The notes beneath the pieces are model-generated. The model was given only the letters and a program-made list of their open reading frames with translations, searched no databases and was not told where the DNA came from. Below are positions 23,746 to 36,100 of a stretch of DNA of 64,000 nt, piece by piece. Within the stretch, counting starts at the first letter, position 1. The number at the start of each line of letters is the position of its first letter. This DNA comes from Parachlorella kessleri (Eukaryota; Chlorophyta; Trebouxiophyceae; Chlorellales; Chlorellaceae), in contig BBXU01001073.1 of assembly GCA_001598975.1 (NCBI GenBank), positions 1 to 64,000 on the forward strand, written 5' to 3'. The position numbers and the translations under genes are program-made.

Positions 23746-25913
23746 TCAAGCCAGCTCCGGCACTCTGAACGACTCCTGGATGTGCCTCAGCTTGTCCTCC
23801 CCCTTGCGCCACTGCCGCCCGTTGGCGCTCACGGCCAGGATGAACACCCGGTTGCCAACGGCCGTGGCTGTCACCAGGTTGTGCGGTCGCAGCTCCCTGC
23901 GCAGCCCAGAGCAAACATTCGACAGTTTCTTAGCGCCACCCCAGGCCATCCCTCACAATTCGCCCTGTCAGGGTTTGGCTGTCAATAAAACTAAAAACGG
24001 GCCTGTCACACTAAACACGATAAGCCTCCTCCCCAAAGCCCAATGCCAAGGCTCATAAGCACAGCCGCGCCGCATTGCATGGGCATGCACATATCAACCG
24101 CAAGCATGGCACGAAGGGCAATGCATCCCTAAGCTACCATGAAATGCATGGTTGCTGCTTTCTCAGATGCTTCGCCCAGTCTGTTTAACCTACGACTAAC
24201 ATCTAGTACAGCAACTCATCACATGCCCATCTCCCAGGCTGCCATCAGCTCCACTACTGCCACTGGCATCCTGCAGCAAAATCCCATTAGGTGTAAAGTA
24301 TCCTCCTCTCGGACCACCCACCACAAGTAGTAGGGCACGCCATCATACTTCTCGACCCGCGTGTCGAGCACGTCCTCTTCTGTTATGGGCTTGCCATATA
24401 GCTCTGGGGCAAAGCCTGCAACAAAACAGCTGTGCCGCGAATCACGGCGGTGTGACGGCTGCGTGGTGGTGACCTAAGGCAGCCAGGTCAAGTAACCATC
24501 CAAGTATTGCTTGTCTGTGGCGCTTAGCAGTGCCTCGTGACCACACCAACCCCCTAGCCGGACGAAAGGTGCGATGCTTTCCCAGGTGCGATGCCCAGGC
24601 ATCTGAGCAAGTTGCAGGCCCACAGTGTGTAGCCCTCTCATTTCTACATCCAACTTCCAACCCAACTAATAAAACAACTTCATCACCATGTGTTAAGCAC
24701 AACTGGCTGTTATTCCGTTCGAAGACTCGTCGCCGAGGCCCCATATCCCACCTGGCCAGCCCTTGTCAACCAGGCCTCCAACATCGAGGCCGGGAGCAGG
24801 GTGCACCCTACCTTCGATAAGTCTCTCTGGGGGGACCAGCTCGTCGATCCTCACATCCGCGTTGTAGCCCACATCGCGGAAGCGCAGCACAGGGGCCACC
24901 ACAACTTGGAGCTTGCCCTGGTCATCACTGCTGAACCGCAGGTCAATCTGCAGGCAGCCACAGGCAAGGCAAGGCCTGGGGAAGTCTGGCTCCTGCGGCA
25001 AGCCCACACAGAGCCTCCTGCTGTGTACAGTCACTCGTTTTGAAACTTCATGTACATCTTGCTGGTACACATGGTACTACACCCGGGCGCAGGTCCTGCC
25101 GTATGCCCTGGGAGGGATTTGAGGGGCCAAGCGGCTAGGCACCTGCCCTCACACAGTCAGCCAGCAAGCCTATTGTGTGTGTTTGACCAGGTCTCCAGGA
25201 GCGCCCACACCTCTGTTCCTCCCAGGTCTGCAATGGAGACGGGGACCTCCTCCCAGCCGGCCGGCACCTGGAAGGAGTACCGCGGCACCTCGGACCAGCC
25301 CACGCCATGGCCGCCTGCACACGCCAGTGCTGCGCTCTCTTGGTTACTTGTCAGCCTGGCTCACCAACAAACTCTGGAAGCCTACCCAGGCACCACAGCT
25401 TCATCCAGAAGGTAGGTGCAAGGTGCAGGTAGGTGCCCTCCAGGACCTGCTCAGAACGCTATGGCAGGTCGCTGCAGGGAAGCTGCCTCACCAGACTTGC
25501 CCTCCGGCCTCGTGTAAGTCAGGAACCCCTGAGCATCGGGTCCCGTAATGCCTGGGATCCTCCCAGCCGTGATCCTGGAGCGCAGGACAGCGGCGCGGCC
25601 AACTCAGCGGAGCGTTCAATTGCCCTGTGCACTGCTGCTGCAACGGGGCAGGCAGTAACCCGCCTCGGGCTATACACACTGGCCTCACTCACCCCTGAAC
25701 TGCACTTGCAGGTGTGGTTGGGAGCAGCAGGGAGCAGGAGGCGGCGGCTGCAGCCGCTAGAACAAGCCGGCGGTCGGGCTGCACTATGGGTTGCTGTGCT
25801 CCTGCCTGTGGGTGCCTGCCAGCTGCCTGGCACACTGCCACTCGCTGCTTTGGGGCTTGCTTTGGAACCTTACCAACTGGGCTCAGGTTGGGGGGACGAG
25901 CTAGCCCCAGCAT
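23746..25913 (-). CDS. PsbP-domain protein, thylakoid lumen (PPD5/PPD6-like)
   Basis: Six exons: 25913-25693, 25574-25492, 25314-25211, 24947-24812, 24415-24322, 23896-23746 (stop TGA). They give 262 residues, phases consistent. The N-terminus has a bipartite look: about 45 transit-type residues, then a twin arginine (DRRL, residues 48-49), a hydrophobic Ala/Leu core and TTPASA ending near residue 71. That is the pattern of a Tat-dependent lumen signal. The mature part is a PsbP fold: TYTRPEGKSGGHGVGW, SFQVPAGWEEVPVSIADL, GGTEIDLRF, VVVAPVLRF, FAPELYGK, YDGVPYYLW, NLVTATAVGNRVFIL and GRQWRKGEDKLRHIQESFRV. Wording and order are closest to the PPD5/PPD6 group of plant PsbP-domain proteins (from memory). 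Such proteins act in assembly or maintenance of photosynthetic complexes. The exact role here is not known. Confidence 0.88.
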
Positions 25914-26409
25914 CTTGGCTTGTTGCTCGGATACCACCCGATCGGGGATCAGCTACAGTCCAAGACAACTGTTCAAGTTGTGTAGATGGACGTCAGTTAG
26001 GCAGGTCTGCAGATGTTGAGGATGGGGTGAGCAATGGCGACACCTATCGACACCGACGTGGAACGTGCGGGTTTCCAGAATACTGATGGGCGATGACTGG
26101 CAGAATATGTGGAAAACCCCCTCGGCGCCTTGCGCCTTCGCCGCGGCCTTTTCGTAAGGACAAATACCTATTTATCCGTCGAATTCATCCAGATTCTTGA
26201 TAACTACTCGAATTCTGCAGTGAACCCGTCTTAGGATAGTGTCTGACGCTTCCTCCGACACTGGCAGCACCGTCATGAACGTACTTGACGACGTGCATGC
26301 CACCAAGCAGAGCTTGCGCACGTTGGTTTCCCAGTAGCAGCAAGCTATTGGAATACAGGACGGGCCGCTAGAGCCCTGTTGGTGACCACGCGGCCTGGCA
26401 AAAGAGGCC
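25914..26409. promoter_or_regulatory. Divergent promoter, PsbP-domain gene / EDR1-like kinase
   Basis: The two start codons (25913 minus, 26410 plus) are 496 bp apart and face away from each other, so one spacer must carry both promoters. I see no TATA box I would defend and no coding exon. Confidence 0.4.
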
Positions 26410-29400
26410 ATGGTTACCGGCAGTGGGAGGACAGGCAGCAGCAGCTCCAGTATAGCTTCGCTGATGCGTCCTGGCAGTGATGAAGCTCAGGTAGGGTACG
26501 GCACTCCCTGATTTGCCATCTGATATCTTCCTACTCTGCCATTAGGGCCGCCTGTCCTGTGCTGAGACCAAGGACTGTATGCTTGCTGGCTAACCAACCC
26601 TCTTCCAGCACATTGCCTCTCAGGCTATCACTAGTGCTGGTGAAATGGTCACATGCAATGGTGGCCTTTGGGGTCGCGCCCGTCCCACCCGGATTCTCCT
26701 GCCTTGGAAAAGGGCGAAGGCGCAGGGTACGCCCAGGTATTGCCTAGCTGGCATCCATTCGTGGCATCCCTTTATACTTGCAGGTGCTGCTGTCACAAGA
26801 CGAGTATGGGTGCCAGCTGCAGCTGGCCCTGGAGCACAGCCAGCTGGATCCCCAGGCAGAGCACGCCCTGCTGGGGACAAAGCCGCGGCCGGCTGCAGAG
26901 GCGCTGTCTTTCAAGTACTGGGCCACGCAGGGGTGAGCGATCCTACCCCCGGCACCAACAAGGAGGCACTTGCTTGTTAGGATGGTGTGCATGCTGGCCG
27001 TGAGGTGCACCAGAAAGGCACGTCCCGATCCTACCCTCGGCATCTAGAAGCAGACACATCTGCTTCTTGGGGTTTGTTCATGCTGGCCCTGGGGTGCAAC
27101 AAAGCACGGTTGCCGCCCTCGTGCCCTGCAGCCTTACAACTGAAGACATCCTGGTAAATGGTTTCTACGAGTTGTCGGGGGACTTCCCAGAGGCGGGGCC
27201 CGCCCAGGGCTTCCCCTCCTTGGACAGCATGCACAGCATTGTGCCAGCCAGCGAGGGGCAGGAGCCGGCTCGTGAGGTCATTCTGCTGAACCTGGTAGGT
27301 CCGGCTGGCGGCCGCCCCATTACCGCTACTTCCTATTGCGCTGCAGCGATGCCAGGCCTGCCTGGGATGCGCTTGTTGGCCCTCCTGCTTTCTTGCAGCT
27401 TGTGCTGCCCAGCAAGCCAGGAGTTGCCGCCAGTGCATATCTTAAGCGGCCCGGGGGTGGTCTGCCCTCGCCCCCACACCAGTCCCCATGCCCACCACAC
27501 CACTGATGCTGGCTAGGCCCTGCCCTGAAAGCCCCTGCTCAGCCTCCATGCAGAGGGTGGACCCCCGGTTGAAGGAGATAGTACAGAGCGCTAAGGCAGC
27601 TGTGGAGGATGTGTCGGACCTGGGAGTCGCGGCCCGGTACCAGGCGCTGGCCAGGGTGGTGGCCCGAGCCATGGGAGGTAAGCGACCAAACTGACTTAAT
27701 CTCGGCTACCCCACCGTGCGGGGGTAATGCCATCAAGTGCTGGCTGGATGGGGCCGCGGCTTTCTGGATGATGCAACTCAAGGCAACGACCCGCCTGACA
27801 CACGAAGACTGCCACCTGTGGCGCTGCGCTAGGGGCCTCGGCGCCTCTGACAGACTGGCTGGCTGCCTGCCTGGGCTGCCATGTCATCCGGAGGGTCTAT
27901 TCTGGTCTGTTCCAACTTTCTCCTTGCTGTGGTCCCCTGCAGGCCCCGTGGGTTCCAAGCTGGCTGCCCAACAGGAGTGGCTGGCAGCAGTCAGCGGCAT
28001 CAAGCAGGAGAGCCAGTCTGTTGTCATCCCCATCGGGCGGCTGGGGGTGGGGCTCTCCCGCCACCGGGCGCTGCTCTTCAAGTTCCTGGCAGACCTGTGT
28101 GAGATGGAGTGCCGCGTGCTCAAGGGCCGCTACTTGGACGGTGCGTCCGGCACGCTTTGTGGGAGGGGGTGTGGGCGGTGGTGCTCCGAGCGGCTGTATC
28201 AGTGGGCAGTTGGGTGGCTCTGGGTCACGACAAGGGCCGGGAAAAAAACCGGCCCTGTGTGAGAAGCACGCACCCCAACATCGACAACTGCCGGCTGTCA
28301 GTTTTTGCGTAGGTACCAACCACAGCTCTCCTGGGTGTGTTCAAGGGTGTGTGTTCTCATGCCTGCTGGTGCCTGCAGGGGGGCTGGAGGAGGGGTGCGC
28401 CATCATTCGGTACCTGGGGGAGGAGCGATTCATCGACCTCATGTTCTCGCCCGGCATGACTCACCCTCTTGTCAGGTACCGCCCCCTGCAGCTTTGATGT
28501 ATTCCACTGCCCTCTGGTGCTGCTTAGGCCCCTGCATACCCTCCAGGAGGCTGCCGAAGCGGGGAGGACTTGACACTAGAGTCAGTGGTTGCAAAGCCCA
28601 GCTGTAGATAGTAATGTTATGGATTGTCTTCATGACGAGCCGGTGCACACTGTATCCAAGCAGGAACCTAGACCAGGGCTCAGCCCCCAACCTGCTGGTC
28701 AGCCCCCTAGCCCCGCCTATGCCTGGCAGCAGCCGCAGCAGCGAACAGGGGAGCGGCAGCGGCGGCAGTCGATGTACCCCGCCCCTAACACCGCGGCAGC
28801 AACAGCAGCAGCAGCTGCCCGACTGTAGTTCTGTTGTGGGATTCCAGAGCAGCAGAGAGCCAGGCGCCTGGGAGCACCAGCAGTGGCTGAGTGCTAGTGG
28901 CAGGCACTTTGACACCTGGAGCCTTTCAGGAGACTCCCAGGAAGATGCTCCTGAGGAGCAGCAGCGGCAGCAGCAGGCTCAGCGGCATGGCATGGTGACC
29001 TCTCGTTCATATCACGATTGCCTGCTAGCGGTGGCTGCACTTGCCCTGGCTGCCGAAAGCAGGCACAGCGTCCAGCAGCGTGGCATGCAGCGATCCGACA
29101 CCGGGCCACCGGGCAGCCAGCTTCATGCACCTGAACCTGACGCTGACCTGGCAGATACCACGTCAAACGGCAGGTGCCCTGCAGCCGGACAGGCTGGGGT
29201 GGTGCACCATGCACAGTCGATGCCCGAGATGGCCACTGCCGCTGGACGGAGCGGCAGCGCCGCTTCCGCGCTGCAACATGTGGACGTCCCTCCTGCTCAT
29301 CCTATCAGCGCCGCCCATGAGCCCTGGGAAGCCGGGAACCAGGCGCAGCTGCCGCCGGCGCCAAAGGCTCTCTGCCGCCTGCCTCAAGGAGAGGCAGGCC

Positions 29401-32400
29401 CCTTCAGCTTTGGCGGCCCGGGCCCCCACTGCGTTGCCTCCATGCAGTGCGCAAGCCCCAGGAAGCTGGGGGAGCTGTTCCTTACCAGCCCCTTTTGCAG
29501 GACCTCCTGTGCCTACGAGGACGGCGAGCCTGCCTCACCAAACAGTGCCCTGGTTGCCCGCCAGAGCAGCCTGGCCAGCCGGGCGAGCACAGGCAGCCTG
29601 CAGGCGCTGCGGTCGCTGAGGCACACGGGTGCGGCGTTGTGTGCTGTGCTGCTTGGGGCGGCGGGCCGCCCTCCTGGTCCCCACCCGGGGTCAAGCCAGG
29701 GGCGGGGCAGGACTGCCTTGCATGCCAGAGGCCTTGGCTTCCGTGCGGCAGCTGCGTGCTGCCACGGTCTGCGTGCCCTCCCAACGCATGCAGCTTTGCT
29801 GCACCAAGTCACCCTGCACCTGGACACCAGGTAACGTCCAGGTTTTGGCCGACTAGCGCTAGTCTGCTCACATTGACCCTGGCCCCCCCTTGCAGACTCC
29901 CTCTCCAGCGCAGCAAGTGGCCCCACCGCCCCCTCTTGCCAGGGTGCCTACGACGCTACGCAGGAGGCTCCCTCCTGCCCTCTTCTGTCCACCACCAGCA
30001 GCTTCTCAACCACGGCAACACAGTCCATGCGGCTGCCGCCCAGCTGGCTGCCGCCTCTGCCAGCGGGGCACCAGGCCCCGCAAGGGGAACAAAGGGCGGG
30101 GGCAGCCGGGGTGGTGGAGGGCGTGGACGAGTGGGAGATTGCCCCGGAGGAGCTCCTGGTGGGGCCCCGCGTGGGCATCGGGTGAGCATTGGCATTTGGT
30201 GAGGGCCATTGACACGCCCTGCTGACGCCCCACCCGGTTAGCTGTGGGCGTGCCACGGTGTGCTGTATTGTGGGGTAGGTTCCTAGGCACTGCTGTGAGT
30301 GTTCGGCCAGAGCGGTGTTAGCAATTGTGGCGCAAGCCTAGACCCCTCGGTCTTCGCTGCCAGGCTTGGGATGGGGACGAAAGGGGTGTGCACCTGCCCG
30401 CAGTGAAAGGACCAACCTGGGCGGCTAGCACCTGTGGGGAGTGCCAATGTTCTGGGGCGTGCCTGCGCTGCCTGTGCGCAGGTCGTACGGGGAGGTGTAC
30501 CGCGGCAGGTGGCGGCACACGTGTGTGGCCATCAAGCGCCTCCTTGACCAAGAGCTAAATGAAGAGGTGGGGCAGGTTTAGTAGTGCGCTTGGCCTTGCT
30601 TCCTTCCTCTCCTACCGGTGGGCAAAAAGTGGTGGTCTGCTGCAGTGCATTCCTGCGGGGTGCTGGAGGCCACGGGTGTCGGCTGGGACGGGTAGCCTCT
30701 GGTACCGTCATGGAGGTGCGGTGCATGGGCAGGGATCCCAGCGTCGCCTACATGCTGTGCCTGCTGGCCCTGGTGCAGGTGCTGAGCGCCTTCAGGAGCG
30801 AGGTGACCATCATGAAGCGGCTCAGGCACCCCAACATCCTCCAGTTTGTGAGTTTGTGAGTCGAGGCGGCAGGCGCGGCTCCCGCCTGGGGAGGCTGCCG
30901 CTGCTGTCAAACGCCATGCTGGACGGCCCATTCGACTGGCTTGCCCCTGGCATTCCCCCGAGCCTTGCGCCACTCTTGTGCACATGGCCCCGCTGTGTTT
31001 GGCTCCGTCCCGGGCTTGCCTTGCAAGATACATCACCCGGCGACGGTTTGAAGGGCCACCTCCCCGCACACTGCCTTTCCCAGATGTGTCCTGCCTTCTC
31101 CCCCAATGTAGCAAGGGGCCCCTATCCAGCACGCTGCATCCACAGTGCTGCTCCCCGCTCCCGGCGGGCTCTCCCCTGCCTGCGCCCCATGCACCCCCAG
31201 CAACACCAGTAGCCCTTAGACAAACACTGCCGCCCCTTGCCGCTGGCTGCAGATTGGCGCGTGCACCGCGCCCCCCAGCCTGTGCATCATTTCGCCCTAC
31301 TGCGCGCGGGGGACCCTGTTCCGCCTGCTCCACCGCACGCCCGGCTTCACCCCAGACGAGCTGCGGCGGGTCCAGATGGCCCTGGACGTTGCCCGGGGCA
31401 TGGTGAGGGGGCAGGGTCCTTTGGGGTTGTATTGAAGGGTGTAGGGAGGACTGCATGGGGCCCCTTGCGCGTCCCACACGGCTTCGGGCCTTGTGCAGCT
31501 TATAACAATGTGGCACACTGGTGCACTGAAGCAGCCAGCCGCAGCTCAGAGTGGGCTTGCTCTGGACTTGAATCGCTTCATCTTCTCTTAGTAGTTCTAT
31601 GTAAGCGTGTGCGCTTGGGAAGCCTGCGTGGAGTGAATGTAGCCTGAGATGGCCCGCCCGCAGAGGATCCAGCTTGGGCGTGGGAGGGGTGTGACGCCAC
31701 AGCCTGAGGAGGGTAGAGGCTCGAACATGAGAAACACTGTGAGTGCTGCTTGTCTTGGCACCCGCGGTAGCAAGGAGAGTTGCCAACTTGTTGGTGCAGA
31801 ACTACCTCCACTCATGCAAGCCGCCCATTGTCCACCGGGACCTGAAGAGCCCCAACCTGGTGAGTGAGGAGGACGCAGTGGGCCAGCGAGCTGGGCAGGC
31901 CTTTTGCAGCCAGGCCTGTGCGCTCAGCACGCGCTGAACCTCCCGGAATTTGGACCGAGAGCTCTCTTTGTAGCGCACCACCCCGGGCTGTCTGCTACAG
32001 CAGCAGCTACCCCCTCCACCCTGCCTGCCTGCCCACCCACCCGCCCTACTCTCTGCTTCGAGCCTTTTCATCCATGATAGAGAGTATAGATACCTGCTCT
32101 TGATGCTCTGGATCTAGCTGTGGTATCCCATGGCTGCAGCTGGTCGACAAGGACTGGACGGTCAAGGTGTGCGACTTTGGGCTGAGCCGCGTGCGCAGCT
32201 CCACCTGGCTCAGCTCGCGCTCCCAGGCGGGCACGCCCGAGTGGACGGCGCCAGAGGTGCTCAAGAGCCAGGACTCCAACGAGAAGAGCGACGTGTACAG
32301 GTGGGGCCGGGCGGGAGGTGGGGCGGGTTGCACTGGGCGGGCTTCTGTGAGAGCTGCTGGCACGCAGACTTGGGCTCTGTTGGGGTGCGTGGAATTTCAA

Positions 32401-33477
32401 GCCCGCAGCTGCGTGCCCCCGCCAGTTATGGGCTTCTTTCTTGGCAGGTGGGTTCTGCCCTCTGAGGATAGAATTGGTGCCTCCCGTCGAGGAGGGCAGT
32501 TGGGCGGCAGCCTGCCTCCCAAGTGGGGCTGCAGTCTGTCAGATGCGTTTGGTAGGACACCCCAGATGTGCTGTAGGCCAGGCGGCCTGCCGTCCTGGCT
32601 TGCAAGGGTGTGCTGCAGCCCCCAGCAGCTGCAGCACACTGGCCTCACCTCACCTCAGCTACCCTTTGCTTCCCCCTCCTTGTTGGTGCAGCTTTGGGGT
32701 CATACTGTGGGAGCTGCTGACGGGGCAGGAGCCGTGGAAAGACAAAACAGCCATGCAGGTGCGCTGGGCTGCCAGGCGCATCATGCCGCACCTGCTTTGC
32801 ACGTTGCAATGCAGACATGTCTGACTGTAGGTATCGCAGGTCGTTGGAAGTCGTGCCAGGGGCAAGCAGGGTCGGTTGTGTGCAACAGCCTGGGTGATTT
32901 TGGACTGGTTGAAGAGGTGCTTGCGGTTGTGGAAGCCAGCCTAGCAGCCTGCACACTTCGGAGGTACCCACCAGGCCGGCCTGGGATTCACCTGCTAGTG
33001 CAGGTGGTGGGGTGCGTTGGCTGGAATGATGAGCGGCTGCCCATCCCCGAGACCTTAAGACCAGAGTACCGAGCCCTTATAGCACGTTGCTTTGCTCAGC
33101 AGGGCGTGCGCCCCTCCTTCAGGCAAGGCGCCTTACTTGTACCCACACCTGTGATATGGTGCCCCGGGTCCGGCCATGCGCTTGACTGCTCTTGAAGCAA
33201 ACAAACCTGCTTGCCCTGCATGTAAGCGATCTTTGCAGGGGCTACACCAGCCCCCACCACAAAAAGCCCCGCACTGATGTGCTGACTAGGTAAATGAGGA
33301 TTCGCTGCTGCACGTTTGCCCACGCCTCATGCAAGCAAAGTCATCGACCAACGTGCGTGCAGTGAGATCCTACTGGAGCTTAAGGGCTGCCTTCATGCGC
33401 TGCGGCCGCCCCAGCCGCCGCGGGCGGACCAGCTAGCTCCTTTAAACACTGTGCTGCTGGCCTCGCAGCTCCCTTGA
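26410..33477 (+). CDS. EDR1/CTR1-like Raf-type MAPKKK
   Basis: Sixteen exons: 26410-26490, 26784-26932, 27132-27294, 27554-27677, 27943-28140, 28379-28475, 28664-29628, 29896-30181, 30482-30566, 30779-30847, 31253-31402, 31800-31859, 32140-32300, 32692-32758, 33004-33122, 33363-33477. They give 962 residues, all phases matching. Residues about 28-270 form the EDR1/CTR1 regulatory domain: [62 protein letters not shown] and [12 protein letters not shown] 965-nt exon encodes a Ser/Gln-rich low-complexity linker. The kinase domain starts near residue 670 and is complete: GIGSYGEVY glycine loop, VAIKRL lysine, [47 protein letters not shown] and [16 protein letters not shown]. Plant EDR1/CTR1 kinases act in defence, stress and ethylene signalling. 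In an alga the input is unknown. The last intron uses a GC donor. Confidence 0.9.
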
Positions 33478-35417
33478 GCCTGCCCTAGCGGGGCTCTGCA
33501 GGTTGGGGCGCGCTTCAAAGAGAGCGGCAGCAGCTGCTGAGCGTGCTGGAAGCTGAGGGCATGCTCTGCCAGGACAGCATGGCCATTGGAGGCAGCAGAG
33601 GGCAAGACAATGGCTTTGCCAGCTGCTCCAGTTTGCTGGGCAAGGGTGTGCATGCGCAAGGGCCTACAGGGGGCTGCTGAAGGGGCTCAGATGTGTGTCT
33701 CTGGCCTCTGCCAAGACTGCTGTGATGCCCCGGGGCACCAGCCATGGGTGCGGCCCTGAGGGGCGCCGGTCTTGCTTGGCGTGGATCGTCGCCGGATTCT
33801 AATGAGTACTGGGAAAGGAAGATGCTAATCTAGTTTCATTGGAAGTGTTACAGCGTGGAACTGCCATGTATTTCCTGGGTAACATTTGTGGGAGCATAAG
33901 CTCTGTATTGTCAGCACTTTACTTGCACCGCATTTATACGGTGCAGCTCTTGTGCCTTCCGGCATACGATTATAATTCTTTCTCTGCATTTCTTGCCTTA
34001 TCTATTACATGTTTTACTGCTGATCCAGTTCTAGGGACTTTTGGTAGCCGCGTACGCTTGATGCCCTGGCTACTGGTGCTGTGGCGGCTGCCACAGCTGG
34101 TGTCGCTGTTCTAATGCGCCATACTGAGGGTTCCGTGGGTGATACTGTTGTTGCATTGTGGTTGCCACTCACATTGTGGTAGATAATTTAGTGCCAGTGC
34201 GCTGGCGGCCTTGATGTGGTTGGGCCAGCCAGTTTAGGACGTATCATGTCTTACCCCTCTTGTATATATGCAACTTCTGCATCCAACTTTCCAAGCTGTA
34301 CTTGCTTTGCATAATCGTAGATGCATGGTGTATTAGTGAAGGTGGCAGGGAGTGCGAACAGAGAGGAAATAGAGCTGTCTGCAAGTATGCTCCTGGGTCT
34401 TGCCTGAGGTAGTATTTGGCTGGTCCACACCTCAGCCGGATCTTCGTGGGGTGTGACTGCTGTGCCTGTGGCTTTCATAACTGGACTTTTTTGCCATTAC
34501 CTCATTACAGGTAATTCCCACCTTGTGTTTTCCTACTCCCCCCTTTAATTGAAGGGTGACAGTTGATGCGGCCAGTGGGGAGGTAGGGGAGAGGCCTTGA
34601 ACAAGATTTTCCCCGAAAAATCAAGTGGGCCACTTTTCCTCTATTGCTGCCGCAGGACACCTTCCCCCCCTTGCCGTCAGTTACCATTTTGTGATATTAT
34701 GTTGTTATACATCACTTCAGTTTGTGTTGTTGGCTAGGTATTGGCTAGGTATTCATTTGCAATATTCAACGCGTGTACCTTCTCACCCTCGCCAGCCCGA
34801 GCACAGTCTGCTGCCTGGCTGTCATTTCCACAGCATTCTTTTTCGGAATAGCGATCAATTTTAGCCGCATCCTTCCTCCCAGATGAATCCTTGTAAAGCT
34901 ATTAACTGCAAGGAGTGATTACACTTTCAGAACCGACCAATCTCAGCCACCATCCGATGTGTGGTAGATGTCACGTGCCACCAAGCAGGAGCCACCAGGT
35001 ACCACCGGAACACCCCTGAAACCTCCCTCGCAGCACACGTATGTGGTAGCCATTGGTGACCAACAAACAACAACCCTGCTTCAGTTTCAGCTGCACCTTG
35101 CTCTTCCAGTGGCCTTAGCTTGCTCCGGGGAGAGACCTACTGGCTCAGATCTCAGGCAAGACACAGAGCATACCTGCATCAAACCCTGTCAGCCCCGTAT
35201 ACCCCTAACTCCTCTCTGATCGCACTACCTGCCACCCTTAATATAAACAACAACCCAGGGCATCCTTTTCACGCCACCCTGGCACCCCCCGGTTCCCCCG
35301 GTCGTTTCCGTACAGAGGCATTAACTACATCCATTGCCGACCAACCGCCCCCAGGAAATCTTAGCAGGCTAGCCTCGCCTTTCTCAGCAGGCAGCAGCAG
35401 GCCCTCGAGGAGATTAG
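33478..35417. other. Long convergent 3' region between kinase and NDUFB7
   Basis: The kinase (+) and NDUFB7 (-) genes converge. TGTAA at 34892-34896 would end the kinase transcript after a 1.4-kb 3' UTR. TTACA at 34919-34923 (minus-strand TGTAA) would end NDUFB7 after about 500 nt, so the two poly(A) signals lie about 25 bp apart. The 33.8-34.9 kb part is more AT-rich than the genes. A repeat copy lies at about 35105-35180. The ORF at 33839-34114 shows no family motif. Confidence 0.45.
35105..35180 (+). repeat. Dispersed repeat, copy B
   Basis: This is the second copy of the repeat at about 6470-6540: CCAGTGGCCTTAGCTTG, then CTC and CGGGGAGAGACC, later AGGCAAG and AGAGCATAC. It is antisense to the NDUFB7 3' UTR. 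Only these two copies were noticed in the window. Confidence 0.5.
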
Positions 35418-36100
35418 TCACTGCTGCGTCTCCTTGGCAAGCTGCACCCGCCGCTTATAGTCCTTATATTGGCACTTCTCATAGGCGTGCCGCTCCTCCT
35501 GCGGCACCCAACAGCAGGAGTTGCTGAGCCAGAGCCTCGTCAATGCGCATTTCTAGCCTTGCACTGAACCTCCGTCCTCAGACGCCTTCTCTTTGCTACG
35601 CTCGTTTACTCCCCTTGCTGACATGCACCCGCCGCGAGCCCCTCAGTCAGAGTGGTGCGGGTGCTGGCACTGCCTACATCCACGAACCGGACCACAGCAC
35701 ACAAAGATGCAGACACCCACAGAGGTGTTTCTTTGCAAGTGCGGCAGGGAAGCGTGTGCTTTTTACTGTAAGTGTCGTGCACCACCAGAAAGCCAGCTGC
35801 CACGTACCGCACACTTCCAAGGCAGGTAGAGAGACTTCCTTCGGCACTCATTCAAAGGGATAAGTAAGTGTGCGCAGAAGTCCCTGTAAACCATGTCCAG
35901 CCGCGCCTTGGACATCTGGTCCTGCAGAAGGTTTGGGCAGTGGGCTTCGCCATTTTGGCAGGGCAAGGACGTGTGAAGTCTCACGTGCGCAGCCCACAAT
36001 AGTCAGTGCAAGTTCAGCAGGTGCGCTGGGCACTCCAAGATAGGCCCCTGTGACTGTGCAGTACGATTACCTCGGTGACCTGCATAGCTGGCTGCGACAT
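35418..36100 (-). CDS. NDUFB7: Complex I subunit NDUFB7 (B18-like)
   Basis: Three exons: 36100-36071, 35921-35808, 35498-35418 (stop TGA). All three are phase 0 and give 74 residues starting MSQPAMQVTEDQM. The protein shows the NDUFB7 signature: YRDFCAHLLIPLNECRRKS followed by LYLPWKC, then EERHAYEKCQY. The cysteines form a twin CX9C arrangement (C-AHLLIPLNE-C and C-AEERHAYEK-C), the fold oxidised by Mia40 in the mitochondrial intermembrane space. NDUFB7 is a supernumerary subunit of the complex I membrane arm facing that space. At 74 residues it is shorter than the plant protein (about 100, from memory), mostly by lacking the C-terminal tail. No presequence is present or expected. It lies head to head with the gene for mitochondrial bL32m. 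Confidence 0.93.

Noticed and set aside
26645..27003. Two long overlapping open frames on the plus strand
   Set aside because: Both are shadows of kinase exon 2, whose real frame has no Met and matches the EDR1 domain.
28614..29834. 406-codon single open frame as a separate gene
   Set aside because: It is mostly exon 7 of the EDR1-like kinase read through its donor. The acceptor at 28663 and donor at 29628 fit both neighbouring exons.
33839..34114. 91-codon hydrophobic open frame on the plus strand
   Set aside because: It lies in the 3' UTR region of the kinase gene, with no splice partner and no family pattern.
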